DNA of 64,000 nt from Candidatus Gastranaerophilales bacterium (GTDB lineage: Bacteria; Cyanobacteriota; Vampirovibrionia; Gastranaerophilales; Gastranaerophilaceae): the NCBI GenBank assembly GCA_944323425.1, contig CALUSL010000002.1:1-64000 (forward strand), in the 5' to 3' direction. Both the position numbers and the translations under genes were made by a program. This document shows, in pieces, positions 16,601 to 24,649 of this stretch (positions are counted from its first letter, which is position 1; each line of letters starts with the position of its first letter). The notes under the pieces were generated by a model. That model worked only from the letters and a program-made list of their open reading frames with translations, searched no databases and had not been told where the DNA came from.

Positions 16601-17098
16601 AATACCGGTTTTAGCTTTAACAGGCATAGCCAAAAGTTTTGGCCAGGCAGCCATTGCAGCAAACCATGTACCCAGACCGACAAACTCCATACCTCTTGCA
16701 AACGGGAAAAATTTGGAAGAAGCAAGTGTGATAGCTATCCCCAAACTTCCGACTCTTATTGCAAGATCGTTAATTTTTCCTACGCTGTAATCAGTACCTG
16801 TGCCCTTAAATCCTGCATTATAGAAATATTTACAATAATCTCCGTAGCTTTTTACAGTACTTTGCATTGACTCTAAAAAGTTTTCTTTTATCAACTTACC
16901 CTTCGGGGGATCTTCCTTAATACCTTTAGGTACTGTAACTGCCTGACTAAGTGGCAGAGCCTGCGGATATTCAAATCGTGAAAAAGTTTCCCTGGGGTTA
17001 AATACATGTGAAGCTGCTGCACTCTGCTGATTATTTTGCGGTGCCTGAATTTGCGGTCTTACCGGTATTTGGATTTTAGTAAAAAGATTGCCGGTCAT
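13610..17098 (-). CDS. large membrane-associated protein of unknown function (1162 aa)
   Basis: I do not recognise a family. A Gln/Pro-rich N-terminus of about 60 residues is followed by hydrophobic segments at about 125-170 and 245-270. A very long soluble, mostly helical region of about 850 residues comes next. A single strong membrane helix near 1125-1147 precedes a short basic tail. The helical part is rich in Lys, Glu, Asn and Leu and looks like an elongated helical domain, not an enzyme. Its N-terminal layout (a glycine and aromatic loop before paired hydrophobic segments) resembles that of the upstream 358-residue protein. It overlaps that gene by one base (TAATG) and the GH13 gene by four. 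The context suggests a scaffold or membrane complex with the GH13 enzyme. Confidence 0.75.
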   Translation of the reverse strand: MTGNLFTKIQIPVRPQIQAPQNNQQSAAASHVFNPRETFSRFEYPQALPLSQAVTVPKGIKEDPPKGKLIKENFLESMQSTVKSYGDYCKYFYNAGFKGTGTDYSVGKINDLAIRVGSLGIAITLASSKFFPFARGMEFVGLGTWFAAMAAWPKLLAMPVKAKTGIDPTLKYEDSQGRRKSFFEDRQYLCFDLFKHIDKNGNYNPNAPEYEMFDNIGDKLGIPRNIPNRREAIQNKIAQYAVQYHALTMLTAGVMTPVLSSIVADQLQIPLGAAIEKTRTVHTGMNIQSLSKKIDSLLAQNNLHVDTAIETLGTKLDPKLAQKIEKYSLAAQEGLSQYISPKEEQILSNLLGQRYYGTGFGAGILQELQSGSVISRNAIPVNANLGLDIVDLSRSISGKLQEIKTEEIRNLFNEIEKTYLNLNPTNKENINSLKISDILDSLKNSKKGRTSKFRSLITSASEYGNLTVEELKNAINSKDLEKLNLSKYQVNTTLSEQEIWRALDSVKGIMQNTDNAFTPVGQKYASVQLQLVFGNKFKSAGVDAEVVNAMNKVLENELTKYFNTRRGTLIRPKQLQELFKIAELNLQIKDKIDSYKAATIKDIAESVTARSWDRLPKKYFNLIGFTKEELEQLAGVDTVKASKIIANRFSELAKDENKLNHAITMMSKYAGNAVTKEQKAFIQLVGTTENPGLITKAEKLTEKLLSGSPFDEMRAGFDRYFIGSKKSVKQKVINTIDSLGKPIQILDIFKTLDVEVVPKVENGIIVGEKLVASEKAPHIVKEFLGVDTQEFFKKMQDDLETGKYYTFQEGYDEPGAYRKAVYSLVDYVKDIALQKNDISDWITKHETQPEGFTKGIKHSKHMVGTMADTIFAHFSPATRAAIENGSRGLSDIFEKNKTEMRRRLLGADSVIVTHSNFRNYDTNFVYSPDFCQLVDEFFNTTDLAKAQDKGNQLLKLIESREIKGLNDKEISDAINSVKGYIRHLSDGSPFDKSKSCIEGVKDIYNHNNSINMTKLIKNLFDSRDVNYVESAKQRLILLLEDRATELGAKKDFQDVLNTINGYISHLKHGTDFNKTDCTKPFYRILDTKTANKDIGEMAGKNTVDFILRAAQNIRSRNKWQMLVWSLFAGTVGISLITLANMGHTNSFNPDHWKRLKQNGDKK

Positions 17099-18174
17099 TA
17101 CGATTTAACTCCATCTGATTTATTTTCAACTTTGTAGTTTTTAGCCGTTGTTTTTGTCAATAATAGTCCAATTGCTGTCAATGTACCCAGCCCAGCGAGA
17201 GACATAGTTGTTTTCCCTATTATTGAAGAAGCCTTGCTATTTCCATGCCAGAACTGTTTTACACTTTCAATAAAAGGATGTATTACATAATCGTTTATAG
17301 CTATTTTGGTATTTTCGAATTTTGTTTTTGCTGACAATTTGCTATTAAATATACCGTTTTTCAAAAGTCCTTTAAATTCCTGCAAATTTTCTTCATCCCA
17401 TGCCTTCTGATTTGCAATACCTATACCGATAGGCACAAATAGAGCCGTTAATGCATACTGCCATGCTTTAGCCATTATTATAGTCTTTTTAATGAGATGT
17501 TTCAGCGTACCGTCAGGATCTTCTGTTTCAGCCTTAATTTTAAATTTTTTAGCCATGTCAGTGTAACGTTCATTTATTTCAGAAAGATTATTGCCTTCTT
17601 TTTTGTAAAGAACATCCCAGCGGGTAAATTCGTTGCTTCCAAAGACCTTCTGTATCTCAAACCCCTTCTGGAATATACCTGAATATCCGGGAGTTTTTGA
17701 AATAACACGTTGATACGGATGATTCAAGTCCATACCGCGCGAGAGCTGAACTGTCGTGTTTATTATACCTTTAGCAAGAGACGCAGCAAGATAATAAAGT
17801 CCAACCCCCAGAGCCATATGTTTCGCAACCTTTTTGGCAGCGTTGCCGGCAAGCTGGTTGTCATATTTAACACCTGCATAAAACAGTGCAGCCAGTATAG
17901 GACCGCCTACGTAATACGGGAATTTTGCTGTTTGGAGATATTCAAAAAACGTATAATCCGGAGCTCCGTACAACCCTCTCGGAAAATGAGTAAGAGCAAT
18001 ATCTTTAGTTTTTTTTAGATTGTATTTCATTTTGCTGAATACGTCATTCGGCAAAATTTTGTCCTCTTCTTTGACAGCGGGTTTCTTTTTCTTTTTAAAC
18101 GAGGTCTCCGGCATGCCTCTAAATGACGCCGCATTATTCTGTCTAGGTTCTAAACTCTGTACTAAATTAACCAT
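17098..18174 (-). CDS. multi-spanning membrane protein of unknown function (358 aa)
   Basis: This is the first gene of the GH13 operon. The N-terminus has two Phe-basic motifs, SFRG and SFKKKKK, before about residue 30. About four hydrophobic segments follow, near 92-110, 120-142, 235-258 and 316-338. No enzyme motif is visible. It starts at ATG 18174. It is divergent from fliJ across a 278-base gap that contains AT-rich sequence with TTGTTACA and TTTTACAA words but no clear promoter. The product may form a membrane platform with the 1162-residue protein. Confidence 0.75.
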   Translation of the reverse strand: MVNLVQSLEPRQNNAASFRGMPETSFKKKKKPAVKEEDKILPNDVFSKMKYNLKKTKDIALTHFPRGLYGAPDYTFFEYLQTAKFPYYVGGPILAALFYAGVKYDNQLAGNAAKKVAKHMALGVGLYYLAASLAKGIINTTVQLSRGMDLNHPYQRVISKTPGYSGIFQKGFEIQKVFGSNEFTRWDVLYKKEGNNLSEINERYTDMAKKFKIKAETEDPDGTLKHLIKKTIIMAKAWQYALTALFVPIGIGIANQKAWDEENLQEFKGLLKNGIFNSKLSAKTKFENTKIAINDYVIHPFIESVKQFWHGNSKASSIIGKTTMSLAGLGTLTAIGLLLTKTTAKNYKVENKSDGVKS

Positions 18175-18452
18175 TTTCCCCTTCAGATCGCATGAATTCC
18201 TATAATAATAAGGTCCCTAAAAATTTTTTTTGCTACCTTATTTGCTAAAAATACAGACTAATTTTTACAAATCCAGTCTAGCATAGTGTTTCGGGTGATA
18301 AAAACATATTTACATTTTGTTACAGTAAAATATTGATTATATTTATTTGACTTTCACTAAAAAATAATTAAATCATAATCATCCAAAAAGACGTAGCGCC
18401 AGCACTTTTTGTCTGACATAATCAAAATGTATCAGTGTAAATTAGTACAATC

Positions 18453-19001
18453 ATGCCTTTTCGTTACAGATTACAAAAAATTCTGGATTTCAGAATCAGA
18501 AAAAAAGAAGAACAGCTTCAGGAAGTACGAAAAGCTCAGGCGGTAGTTCTCAAGATAGAAGCTTTGATAGAAAGGAATAATAAGGAAATTGCAGAAACAA
18601 GAATAAATATGCGTCAGGCTGACTTTATGATGTATGAGTCTTACGACAACTATTTAAAACATTTATATATAAAAGGTGAAAATCTTGAAATGGATCGCCA
18701 AAAGGCTCTTGAAGCGCTAGAGGCAGAAAAAGAAAAACTAAGAGAACTTGAAAAAGCAGTAAAAGTTCTTGAAAAACACAAAGAGCACGCCCGTGATGCT
18801 TATATAGAAGAAGAAAAACAGGCAGAGCTAAAAAGACTTTCAGAAGTCGCGGTACAAAAATATTTTGCAAAAACCCAGGCGGCAAGAGAAGAAGAAGCCG
18901 CACTCCTATCCCGGGAAGAACTCCGTTTATTAAAAGGACAAAACAATGAATATCAGCAGCAATACCCAGACAATAGAAACTACCCAGCAGACTCAGACTG
19001 A
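18453..19001 (+). CDS. fliJ: flagellar export chaperone FliJ
   Basis: FliJ is a cytoplasmic coiled-coil protein that links the FliI ATPase to the export gate FlhA. The N-terminus MPFRYRLQKILDFRIRKKEEQ is the standard FliJ opening, and nearly the whole 182 residues are predicted coiled coil with regular Glu/Lys heptads. It is somewhat longer than usual (about 145-150), and the tail of about 19 residues is read from the segment overlapping the next gene by 56 bases. It opens a plus-strand flagellar operon of fliJ, a fliK-like gene and a rod/hook gene. fliI and flhA, its partners, are at 28858-32321. Confidence 0.85.
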   Translation: MPFRYRLQKILDFRIRKKEEQLQEVRKAQAVVLKIEALIERNNKEIAETRINMRQADFMMYESYDNYLKHLYIKGENLEMDRQKALEALEAEKEKLRELEKAVKVLEKHKEHARDAYIEEEKQAELKRLSEVAVQKYFAKTQAAREEEAALLSREELRLLKGQNNEYQQQYPDNRNYPADSD

Positions 19002-19710
19002 TACTCAGGTTGCAGCAGCAGAAAAACAGTCCTCTGTGTCAAACAAAAACTCTGCAGAGCATGCTGAAGAAACTAAAAAAAATAAAGACAGTGACTTTAA
19101 AAAACTATTAGAACCGCAGGACACTGACAAAATTTCTGTTGAGCAACAAAATGCCCAGAGCATGAATATGCAAATGAATGGTGAACAAATTAATCAAAAT
19201 TATGTCAACAAATTCGGTTTTGATATTGGCGATTCTTTAAAAAACAAATATAGTTCACTTTTTAACTATGACACTGTAAAAATAAGCAAAGAAGATGCAA
19301 GATTTTTTGCAGACCTTGTTGAGAATAAACAATTTGCTATACAAAATAACGGCGGAAAAACAGACCTTATTAAATTTTCTGATGAAGTAGGACCGACATA
19401 TAAAACCCAACAAACATCAAAAGTTTTAATAGATCTTGTTAACAAAGCATACGAGGACGGAAAACCTGTAAGAATTGATTTTGACAGCAATGTATCAGTT
19501 ATTCTGAAAGTCGATAAAAAAGGTAAAGTTTCAGCTGAATTCATCCCCGGAGATAAAGCAGTGGAAGAATATTTAAGAAATAATATCAGATTTTTAAAAC
19601 AAAGACTGGATGAGCAAAATATTTCTTACAATGATATTTTATACAGACAATCCAGAAATAATCAGAACAATAACCGGAATAAAAAACAAAATAATGAAGG
19701 AGAGCAATAA
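18946..19710 (+). CDS. FliK-like flagellar hook-length control protein
   Basis: The 254-residue protein has a low-complexity Gln/Ser/Asn-rich N-terminal half. A compact C-terminal domain (about 165-235) contains KPVRIDFDSNVSVILKV, a beta segment, then VEEYLRNNIRFLKQRLDEQNISYNDI. The pattern of paired strands followed by an amphipathic helix and 'LkxxLxxxxI' matches the FliK C-terminal domain that switches export specificity at the completed hook. FliK is usually longer, so the match is structural rather than by clear sequence identity. Gene position between fliJ and a hook/rod gene is the usual fliK slot. It overlaps both neighbours: fliJ by 56 bases, the next gene by one (TAATG). Confidence 0.65.
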   Translation: MNISSNTQTIETTQQTQTDTQVAAAEKQSSVSNKNSAEHAEETKKNKDSDFKKLLEPQDTDKISVEQQNAQSMNMQMNGEQINQNYVNKFGFDIGDSLKNKYSSLFNYDTVKISKEDARFFADLVENKQFAIQNNGGKTDLIKFSDEVGPTYKTQQTSKVLIDLVNKAYEDGKPVRIDFDSNVSVILKVDKKGKVSAEFIPGDKAVEEYLRNNIRFLKQRLDEQNISYNDILYRQSRNNQNNNRNKKQNNEGEQ

Positions 19711-20546
19711 TGAATGACTCTTTTGTAAATGCGCTTAATACTCAAATGGCAACATCGGACTGGATAGATGCAGTCGGTGAAAACCTTATGAACATATATA
19801 CACCCGGATACAGAGAAACGCAGGCGACATTCAAAACATTTTTGAACTCGGCTATTGTTGATACTATGAATAAAAATACCGGTCAGGGTAAATCAACCCC
19901 GGGTACATCTAACGAAAACGTTTTTCTCGAAGGGGAAGGATACTTTACGTTAAGAAGAGATGACGGAAAAATAGTTTACTCAAGACTGGGTGAATTTACT
20001 TTTGACAAAGAAGGCGTTTACAGAAACCCGGGCGGGTTAACTGTTCAGGGTTATATATTGAACGATAAAGGCGAAATCATGCAAGGAACAAAACCTGTGG
20101 ATGCTGATATATATGCTGAAACAGGAATAAAGGGCGGTGCAGTTAATATACCGACTACAAATATAAAGCTCTGGATAGACCCTAATAACGGAAAATATCT
20201 TGGGAAATATGATGAATTTGAAATTAAAGAAGAAGGTATTTTGTACGGAAAATCCGACGGCGGGAAAACAATGGTGCCCCTGTATAAACTTGCGATAATG
20301 AATTTTCATAATCCCGAAGGGTTATATGAAATCCGTCCCGGAGAATTTATAGAAACAGAAGAATCAGGTTCTCCGGTTGTAGGAAGAGGAGAAGTAAGAG
20401 GCGGATTGCTGGAAATGTCAAACTGTGACTTTAAAGCAAATATTGCTTATTATCAACAGGCAAAAATGCAACTCGACGTATCAAGCAAAATCATCCAAAC
20501 AAACAAACAGCTCTTACAATCCATTTTGGAATTGATTTCGTCATAA
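19710..20546 (+). CDS. flagellar rod/hook protein, FlgF/FlgG-like
   Basis: The N-terminal helix with NALNTQMATSDWIDAVGENLMNIYTPGYRETQ is the Flg_bb_rod signature (normally ANNLANxxTxGFK), and the C-terminal helix contains GRGEVRGGLLEMSNCDFKANIAYYQQAK, the Flg_bbr_C signature. Between them lies VFLEGEGYFTLRRDDGKIVYSRLGEFTFDKEGVYRNPGG, the FlgG/FlgE core. The length of 278 residues fits FlgF or FlgG rather than the hook protein FlgE. The product is exported by the flagellar apparatus and builds the rod or hook base. It is the last gene of the fliJ operon, and a terminator follows at 20686. Confidence 0.85.
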   Translation: MNDSFVNALNTQMATSDWIDAVGENLMNIYTPGYRETQATFKTFLNSAIVDTMNKNTGQGKSTPGTSNENVFLEGEGYFTLRRDDGKIVYSRLGEFTFDKEGVYRNPGGLTVQGYILNDKGEIMQGTKPVDADIYAETGIKGGAVNIPTTNIKLWIDPNNGKYLGKYDEFEIKEEGILYGKSDGGKTMVPLYKLAIMNFHNPEGLYEIRPGEFIETEESGSPVVGRGEVRGGLLEMSNCDFKANIAYYQQAKMQLDVSSKIIQTNKQLLQSILELISS

Positions 20547-20685
20547 AGTAGTTAACCTGACATAACATCCGGTTAAATATTTGCGGCTCTTAAAAAACAT
20601 GGAGCCACTACTCGCAATGTCTACAGACCTGAATAAAAAACAGATACCCGTAGATAATCAAAAAATATAATAATCCTAATTTATT

Positions 20686-20714
20686 AAGCTCCTTTTACGA
20701 CCAAGGGGCTTTTT
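20686..20714 (+). terminator. terminator of the fliJ-fliK-flg operon
   Basis: AAGCTCCTT (20686-20694) pairs with AAGGGGCTT (20703-20711) with one G-T pair, and a T-run follows to 20714. It lies just before the stop codon of the convergent ABC permease gene and could also serve that strand weakly. Confidence 0.75.
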
Positions 20715-20715
20715 G

Positions 20716-21573
20716 TTATTCATTAAATACCCATTTTTTCCGAACAATCCACTGTATAAAAGTCAGAGTAAATATAATAATAAACAATATATATGCACCT
20801 GCAGAAGCTTCTCCTATATTAAAAAATTCAAAAGAATTTTTGTAAATCCAATAAACCAATACATTTGTACTGTTTAACGGACCACCCTGAGTCATAAGAT
20901 ATATCAAATCAAAAACCTGAAATGAAGAAATTGTTGTGATTATTGCAACAAAGAATATAGTCGGACTCAACAAAGGAAGTGTTATTTTGAAAAATGTTTT
21001 CACCGGATTTGCACCATCTATTTTAGCTGCTTCGTATAAACTTTGATTTATTGCGGAAAATCCTGAAAGGAAAATTACCATATTATATCCGATAAGCTTC
21101 CAGGCAGAAACTATTATCAACGCAATCATCGCAGTCTTTGTGTCATATAACCAGTTTATATGAAGTTTCAGAAAATGGTTCAACAAACCAAAATTCGGAT
21201 CAAATATCCATTCCCATACAATGGCGATTACTATCATAGGTGTTACAAACGGCAGAAAGTATGCTGTTTTGAAAAATTCACTGCCCCGAATTTTATTGTT
21301 AAGGCAAGAGGCAAGAAGCAACGGTAAAATTATTGCAATAACTGTAGTACTCAATGAAAAAATAAATGTATTTTTTAATATTAGAGCAAATTCAGCACTT
21401 GTTAAAAGAGTTTTGTAATTTTCAAGACCGGCAAAAGAAATATCTGAAAGCAAGTCCCAGTCACAAAAACTCAAAAAGAACGAAAAAAATACAGGAATTA
21501 CAATAAAAATAAATGTCCCTGCTGCTGCAGGCAAAATGAACAACTTTTTAACTGTATCATCAGCAAACTTCAT
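20716..21573 (-). CDS. sugar-type ABC transporter permease (MalF/UgpA-like), orphan
   Basis: The inner-membrane protein of 285 residues has six hydrophobic segments and the cytoplasmic EAA loop EAAKIDGANPVKTFFKITLP near residue 190. That loop contacts the transporter ATPase. The N-terminus AAAGTFIFIVIPVFFSFFLSF is typical of the MalF/UgpA group. It normally works with a second permease, a solute-binding protein and an ATPase, and none of these is adjacent here. The neighbours are flagellar genes and a phosphohexomutase, so the substrate cannot be inferred. Downstream the convergent terminator at 20686 is shared. Confidence 0.88.
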   Translation of the reverse strand: MKFADDTVKKLFILPAAAGTFIFIVIPVFFSFFLSFCDWDLLSDISFAGLENYKTLLTSAEFALILKNTFIFSLSTTVIAIILPLLLASCLNNKIRGSEFFKTAYFLPFVTPMIVIAIVWEWIFDPNFGLLNHFLKLHINWLYDTKTAMIALIIVSAWKLIGYNMVIFLSGFSAINQSLYEAAKIDGANPVKTFFKITLPLLSPTIFFVAIITTISSFQVFDLIYLMTQGGPLNSTNVLVYWIYKNSFEFFNIGEASAGAYILFIIIFTLTFIQWIVRKKWVFNE

Positions 21574-21654
21574 TCAAAAATTATAACAAATAATATTCTA
21601 ATTTACCTTTAATATTTTTTATGAAATAATAAAAAATAAAGAAAAGGGGATAAA

Positions 21655-23130
21655 ATGACTAATACACTTGAATTACGTGCTTTTGGCAAGAATGACATCA
21701 GAGGAATATACGGCGAAGACATTACTGAAGAATTATTTTATTATGCTGCCAAAGGTTATATCCGGTTTGTCGAAGAATATTCAGGAATACCGGCAAAAGA
21801 TATATGGGTAAGCGTTGCCAGAGATGTACGTCTCCATTCAGAACCCCTGACAAAATCTTTAATCAAAGGTATTACGTCTACAGGTGCAAATGTACTAGAT
21901 ATCGGTGTAGTACCGACACCGCTCGGATATTTTTCAGAATTTGCACAAATCCCCGAAGACGTAATAGGAAGCGGAAAAATATCAGGTGCTCTAATTGTAA
22001 CAGCCAGCCACAATCCGAGTGAATATAACGGACTTAAAATGACATACAACAAGGCTTCTTTGTCTGAAGAACAAATAAAAGAAGTTAAACAATTTACTCT
22101 TGAAGAAGTTAATGCAAGAGAATCTTCATACAGACATGGAATCACGAAAAAATTTAATATGATTGATTTATATGCGGAAAATATTATCAATAAATTCGTA
22201 CCGATGGGAAAAGGCATAAAAGTCGTTGTAGACAGCGGAAATGCCACAGGTGGAATAGTTGCTCCGGCTTTATACAGAGAGTTGGGCTGTGAAGTTATCG
22301 AACTTTTTTCAGAACCTGACGGAACTTTCCCGAATCACCATCCGAACCCGAGTGATGAAAAAACACTTGATACAATCAAAAAAAGGGTTGTAGAAGAAAA
22401 AGCAGATTTTGGTATCGCATTTGACGGTGATTCCGATAGAATCGGCGTCATCGACAGCAATGGTAACAGTTTAACAGGTGACAAACTGCTCTTGATATAC
22501 GCAATGGATATTATAGACGAGCTCACAAAAAGAGGGGAAAAACCGGCTATAGTATCAGAAGTAAAATGTTCTCAGGTTTTGTATGACACAATTGATGCAA
22601 AAGGCGGAAACGCTGTTATGTGCAAAACAGGACACGGTTATATAAAATCCAAAATGAAAGAAGTGAATGCAATTCTCGGAGGTGAGATGAGCGGTCATAT
22701 ATTCTTTAAGGACAGATATTATGGTTTTGATGATGCAATTTATGCAGGATGCAGAATCATTGAAATAGTTGCAAAACATAAACTGAACAATCCCGATTTC
22801 AGAATCGAAGATCTGCTGGAACCGTTTAAAAAAGTCTTTACTTCAAAAGAAACCCGTTTTCGCTGTCCGAATGAATACAAAAAATGCGTGCTCGAAGAAA
22901 TGGAAAAAACAATCAGAAAAACCCCTGACTTTTTCGACACAAATATCAAAGATATTATTACCCTGGATGGCATGAGAATAATATTGGATGACGGATTTGC
23001 AATGATAAGACAAAGTAATACAGAGCCTGTATTTACTTTGAGATTCGAAGCAAAATCAGAAGATAACTGCAAAAAATACGAAAAGGCAATGATAGACTTG
23101 CTTGACAAAGTTGTAAAAAAATATATATAA
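21655..23130 (+). CDS. phosphomannomutase/phosphoglucomutase
   Basis: This enzyme interconverts hexose-1- and hexose-6-phosphates for glycan and LPS precursors. The 491-residue protein shows the active-site serine loop TASHNPSEYNGLK (about 119-131), the metal-binding loop DGDSDRIG (about 262-269), the sugar-binding loop GEMSGHIFF (about 345-353) and the phosphate-binding C-terminal motif RQSNTEPVFTLR. This is the AlgC/ManB branch of the alpha-D-phosphohexomutases. A purine-rich AAAAGGGG box precedes ATG 21655. It stands alone, divergent from the ABC permease. Confidence 0.93.
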   Translation: MTNTLELRAFGKNDIRGIYGEDITEELFYYAAKGYIRFVEEYSGIPAKDIWVSVARDVRLHSEPLTKSLIKGITSTGANVLDIGVVPTPLGYFSEFAQIPEDVIGSGKISGALIVTASHNPSEYNGLKMTYNKASLSEEQIKEVKQFTLEEVNARESSYRHGITKKFNMIDLYAENIINKFVPMGKGIKVVVDSGNATGGIVAPALYRELGCEVIELFSEPDGTFPNHHPNPSDEKTLDTIKKRVVEEKADFGIAFDGDSDRIGVIDSNGNSLTGDKLLLIYAMDIIDELTKRGEKPAIVSEVKCSQVLYDTIDAKGGNAVMCKTGHGYIKSKMKEVNAILGGEMSGHIFFKDRYYGFDDAIYAGCRIIEIVAKHKLNNPDFRIEDLLEPFKKVFTSKETRFRCPNEYKKCVLEEMEKTIRKTPDFFDTNIKDIITLDGMRIILDDGFAMIRQSNTEPVFTLRFEAKSEDNCKKYEKAMIDLLDKVVKKYI

Positions 23131-23346
23131 CTTAACGATTATTTTTTTATCAACAACTTAACCTGAACATAATACTTTAGGATAATCCGCTTTTTCCTGT
23201 TAATTCATTATTAGGAAATTTTAAGCTGCTTTCAGGTTAGATTTTTAACTATTTTTTTTTCAATTTTGGTTTACTGTAGGAGAATTGAACAGGACAATAA
23301 TGCTGTTTAATCTGTGCATACATTATTAAATTGAGTGAGTGTATGT

Positions 23347-24249
23347 ATGCATATAAAAATAAATATAAAAGAATTTTTAATCTTTACGATGATATTTTTC
23401 AGCTTTTCGTCTCCCGTCTTTTCTGCAGCCGGCGTTTCTTCACAAATTCAGGAACTGGAAAAGGCGTATTTTGGTTATGATTATCCGGATGATACCGACA
23501 AAGCCCGTCTGAACAGGCTCGAACTAGCAATTTATGGAAGAACATATCAGGAATCAATGACAGAAAGGATAAATAATTTATATGCGGACATAAATACCCA
23601 GACACAACAGGAACAGGAAGAGCTTGCCCGATACGAGGAAAATTCCGAAGAAAGACCTCTGCCAAAGGCTGAAAGTGATGTTAAATATCCTGTTGTAGAT
23701 AAAATGGAGCAAAAGATTTTAAAAAAAACATATGAAAATGAGGATATATATAATAGGCTGGCAAGACTGGAAAAGCAGGTCTTCAAAAAAGAAAGCACCG
23801 GTTCTTTGAGTGAAAGAGTCGATGCATTGAGAGGGAAAGTCCTTTATGAATCACAGCCTGAAATAGATTTGGCAATGGATGATGATATTTCTTCGTCCGA
23901 ATTACTTGATGACAGCAAGTACAACTATTACAGCTATGAGGGGTCAAAAAACAGAATTGCAAAACCATCAGCCGGCAGTATTGATACCTTTGATATAGAT
24001 TCTCTGGAGGAATCTGTTTTCGGTCGTAAGACTTACGGGAGTATAAATGAACGTTTATCAAAACTTGAACAGAAAGTATTTCAACGTACATTTTCTGACA
24101 GCACAGAAGCGAGAACACAGCGTCTGCTGGCTGTAACAACAGCTCAAAAAACCGCAAAACAGTATGATAATAATAAATGGATGAATCGTTTAAATACCGG
24201 AATGCAGATAGGCGGTGTTATTTTAATGATTTTAGCCATGATTTTATAG
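23347..24249 (+). CDS. secreted or membrane-anchored repeat protein, unknown family
   Basis: An N-terminal signal-like helix (about 8-30) precedes six related segments of about 23 residues arranged as three pairs. The pattern is L-E-x-x-[VI]-[FY]-G-R-x-Y-x-x-S-x-x-E-R-[LI]-x-x-L. Examples are ELAIYGRTYQESMTERINNL, KQVFKKESTGSLSERVDAL and ESVFGRKTYGSINERLSKL. A last hydrophobic helix ends the protein at about 285-300. Acidic linkers separate the pairs. I start it at ATG 23347; an in-frame GTG at 23335 adds four residues. With helices at both ends it could be anchored to the inner membrane with periplasmic repeats. No function can be assigned. Its 3' end overlaps the convergent small gene by 32 bases. 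Confidence 0.7.
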   Translation: MHIKINIKEFLIFTMIFFSFSSPVFSAAGVSSQIQELEKAYFGYDYPDDTDKARLNRLELAIYGRTYQESMTERINNLYADINTQTQQEQEELARYEENSEERPLPKAESDVKYPVVDKMEQKILKKTYENEDIYNRLARLEKQVFKKESTGSLSERVDALRGKVLYESQPEIDLAMDDDISSSELLDDSKYNYYSYEGSKNRIAKPSAGSIDTFDIDSLEESVFGRKTYGSINERLSKLEQKVFQRTFSDSTEARTQRLLAVTTAQKTAKQYDNNKWMNRLNTGMQIGGVILMILAMIL

Positions 24250-24442
24250 AATCTTTTACACTTTGTTTTTCAGACTGTTGTTCTTTTTGTGTTGTCTTAT
24301 GCTGTTTTGAAACCTGACTTATTTTATTTAAATCAGAAATAGAACACGCCTTTTTAACCTTGTCGCAGGCACAAAATACAGCTGTTTGAGTCAATACAGA
24401 GATTGCAAACAAAACTAAAAAGGCGCTTTTTATCTTTTTCAT
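24218..24442 (-). CDS. small exported protein (74 aa)
   Basis: A clean signal peptide MKKIKSAFLVLFAISVLTQT is followed by a short Cys-containing segment (CACDKVKKAC) and a Lys/Gln/Ser-rich tail ending in KSWLKSLK. The start is ATG 24442, with AAGGA six bases before it; the frame stays open upstream, but no ribosome site supports a longer protein. The Cys at the cleavage region is not in a canonical lipobox. The last 32 bases overlap the end of the plus-strand repeat protein gene. I do not recognise it. Confidence 0.55.
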   Translation of the reverse strand: MKKIKSAFLVLFAISVLTQTAVFCACDKVKKACSISDLNKISQVSKQHKTTQKEQQSEKQSVKDSIKSWLKSLK

Positions 24443-24577
24443 ACTTATTCCTTTGTAAACTAATTTTTTAATTCCCGTGCAAAGCAGCAGAGTTATCAAA
24501 AATCTTTTTAATAATATTGTGCCGTTTTTTGAAAAAATTACATTACCTTATATATCTAACTCACAGAATTAACCAAA

Positions 24578-24619
24578 TTGACTAGTATTTTATGCGCTAG
24601 TATAAAAATATGATATAAT
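24578..24619 (+). promoter_or_regulatory. promoter of the homocitrate/Re-citrate synthase-like gene
   Basis: TTGACT (24578-24583) is followed after exactly 17 bases by TATAAA (24601-24606). A second TATAAT lies at 24614-24619. The gene's start codon is about 40 bases downstream. Confidence 0.6.
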
Positions 24620-24649
24620 CTGAGTAATTATTTTTTTATGAGGAATTTT

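Noticed and set aside
20599-20670. Short plus-strand frame of 23 codons after the FlgG-like gene
   Set aside because: Too short, no clear ribosome site, and it lies before the operon terminator. Possibly a remnant of a further flagellar gene, but unproven.
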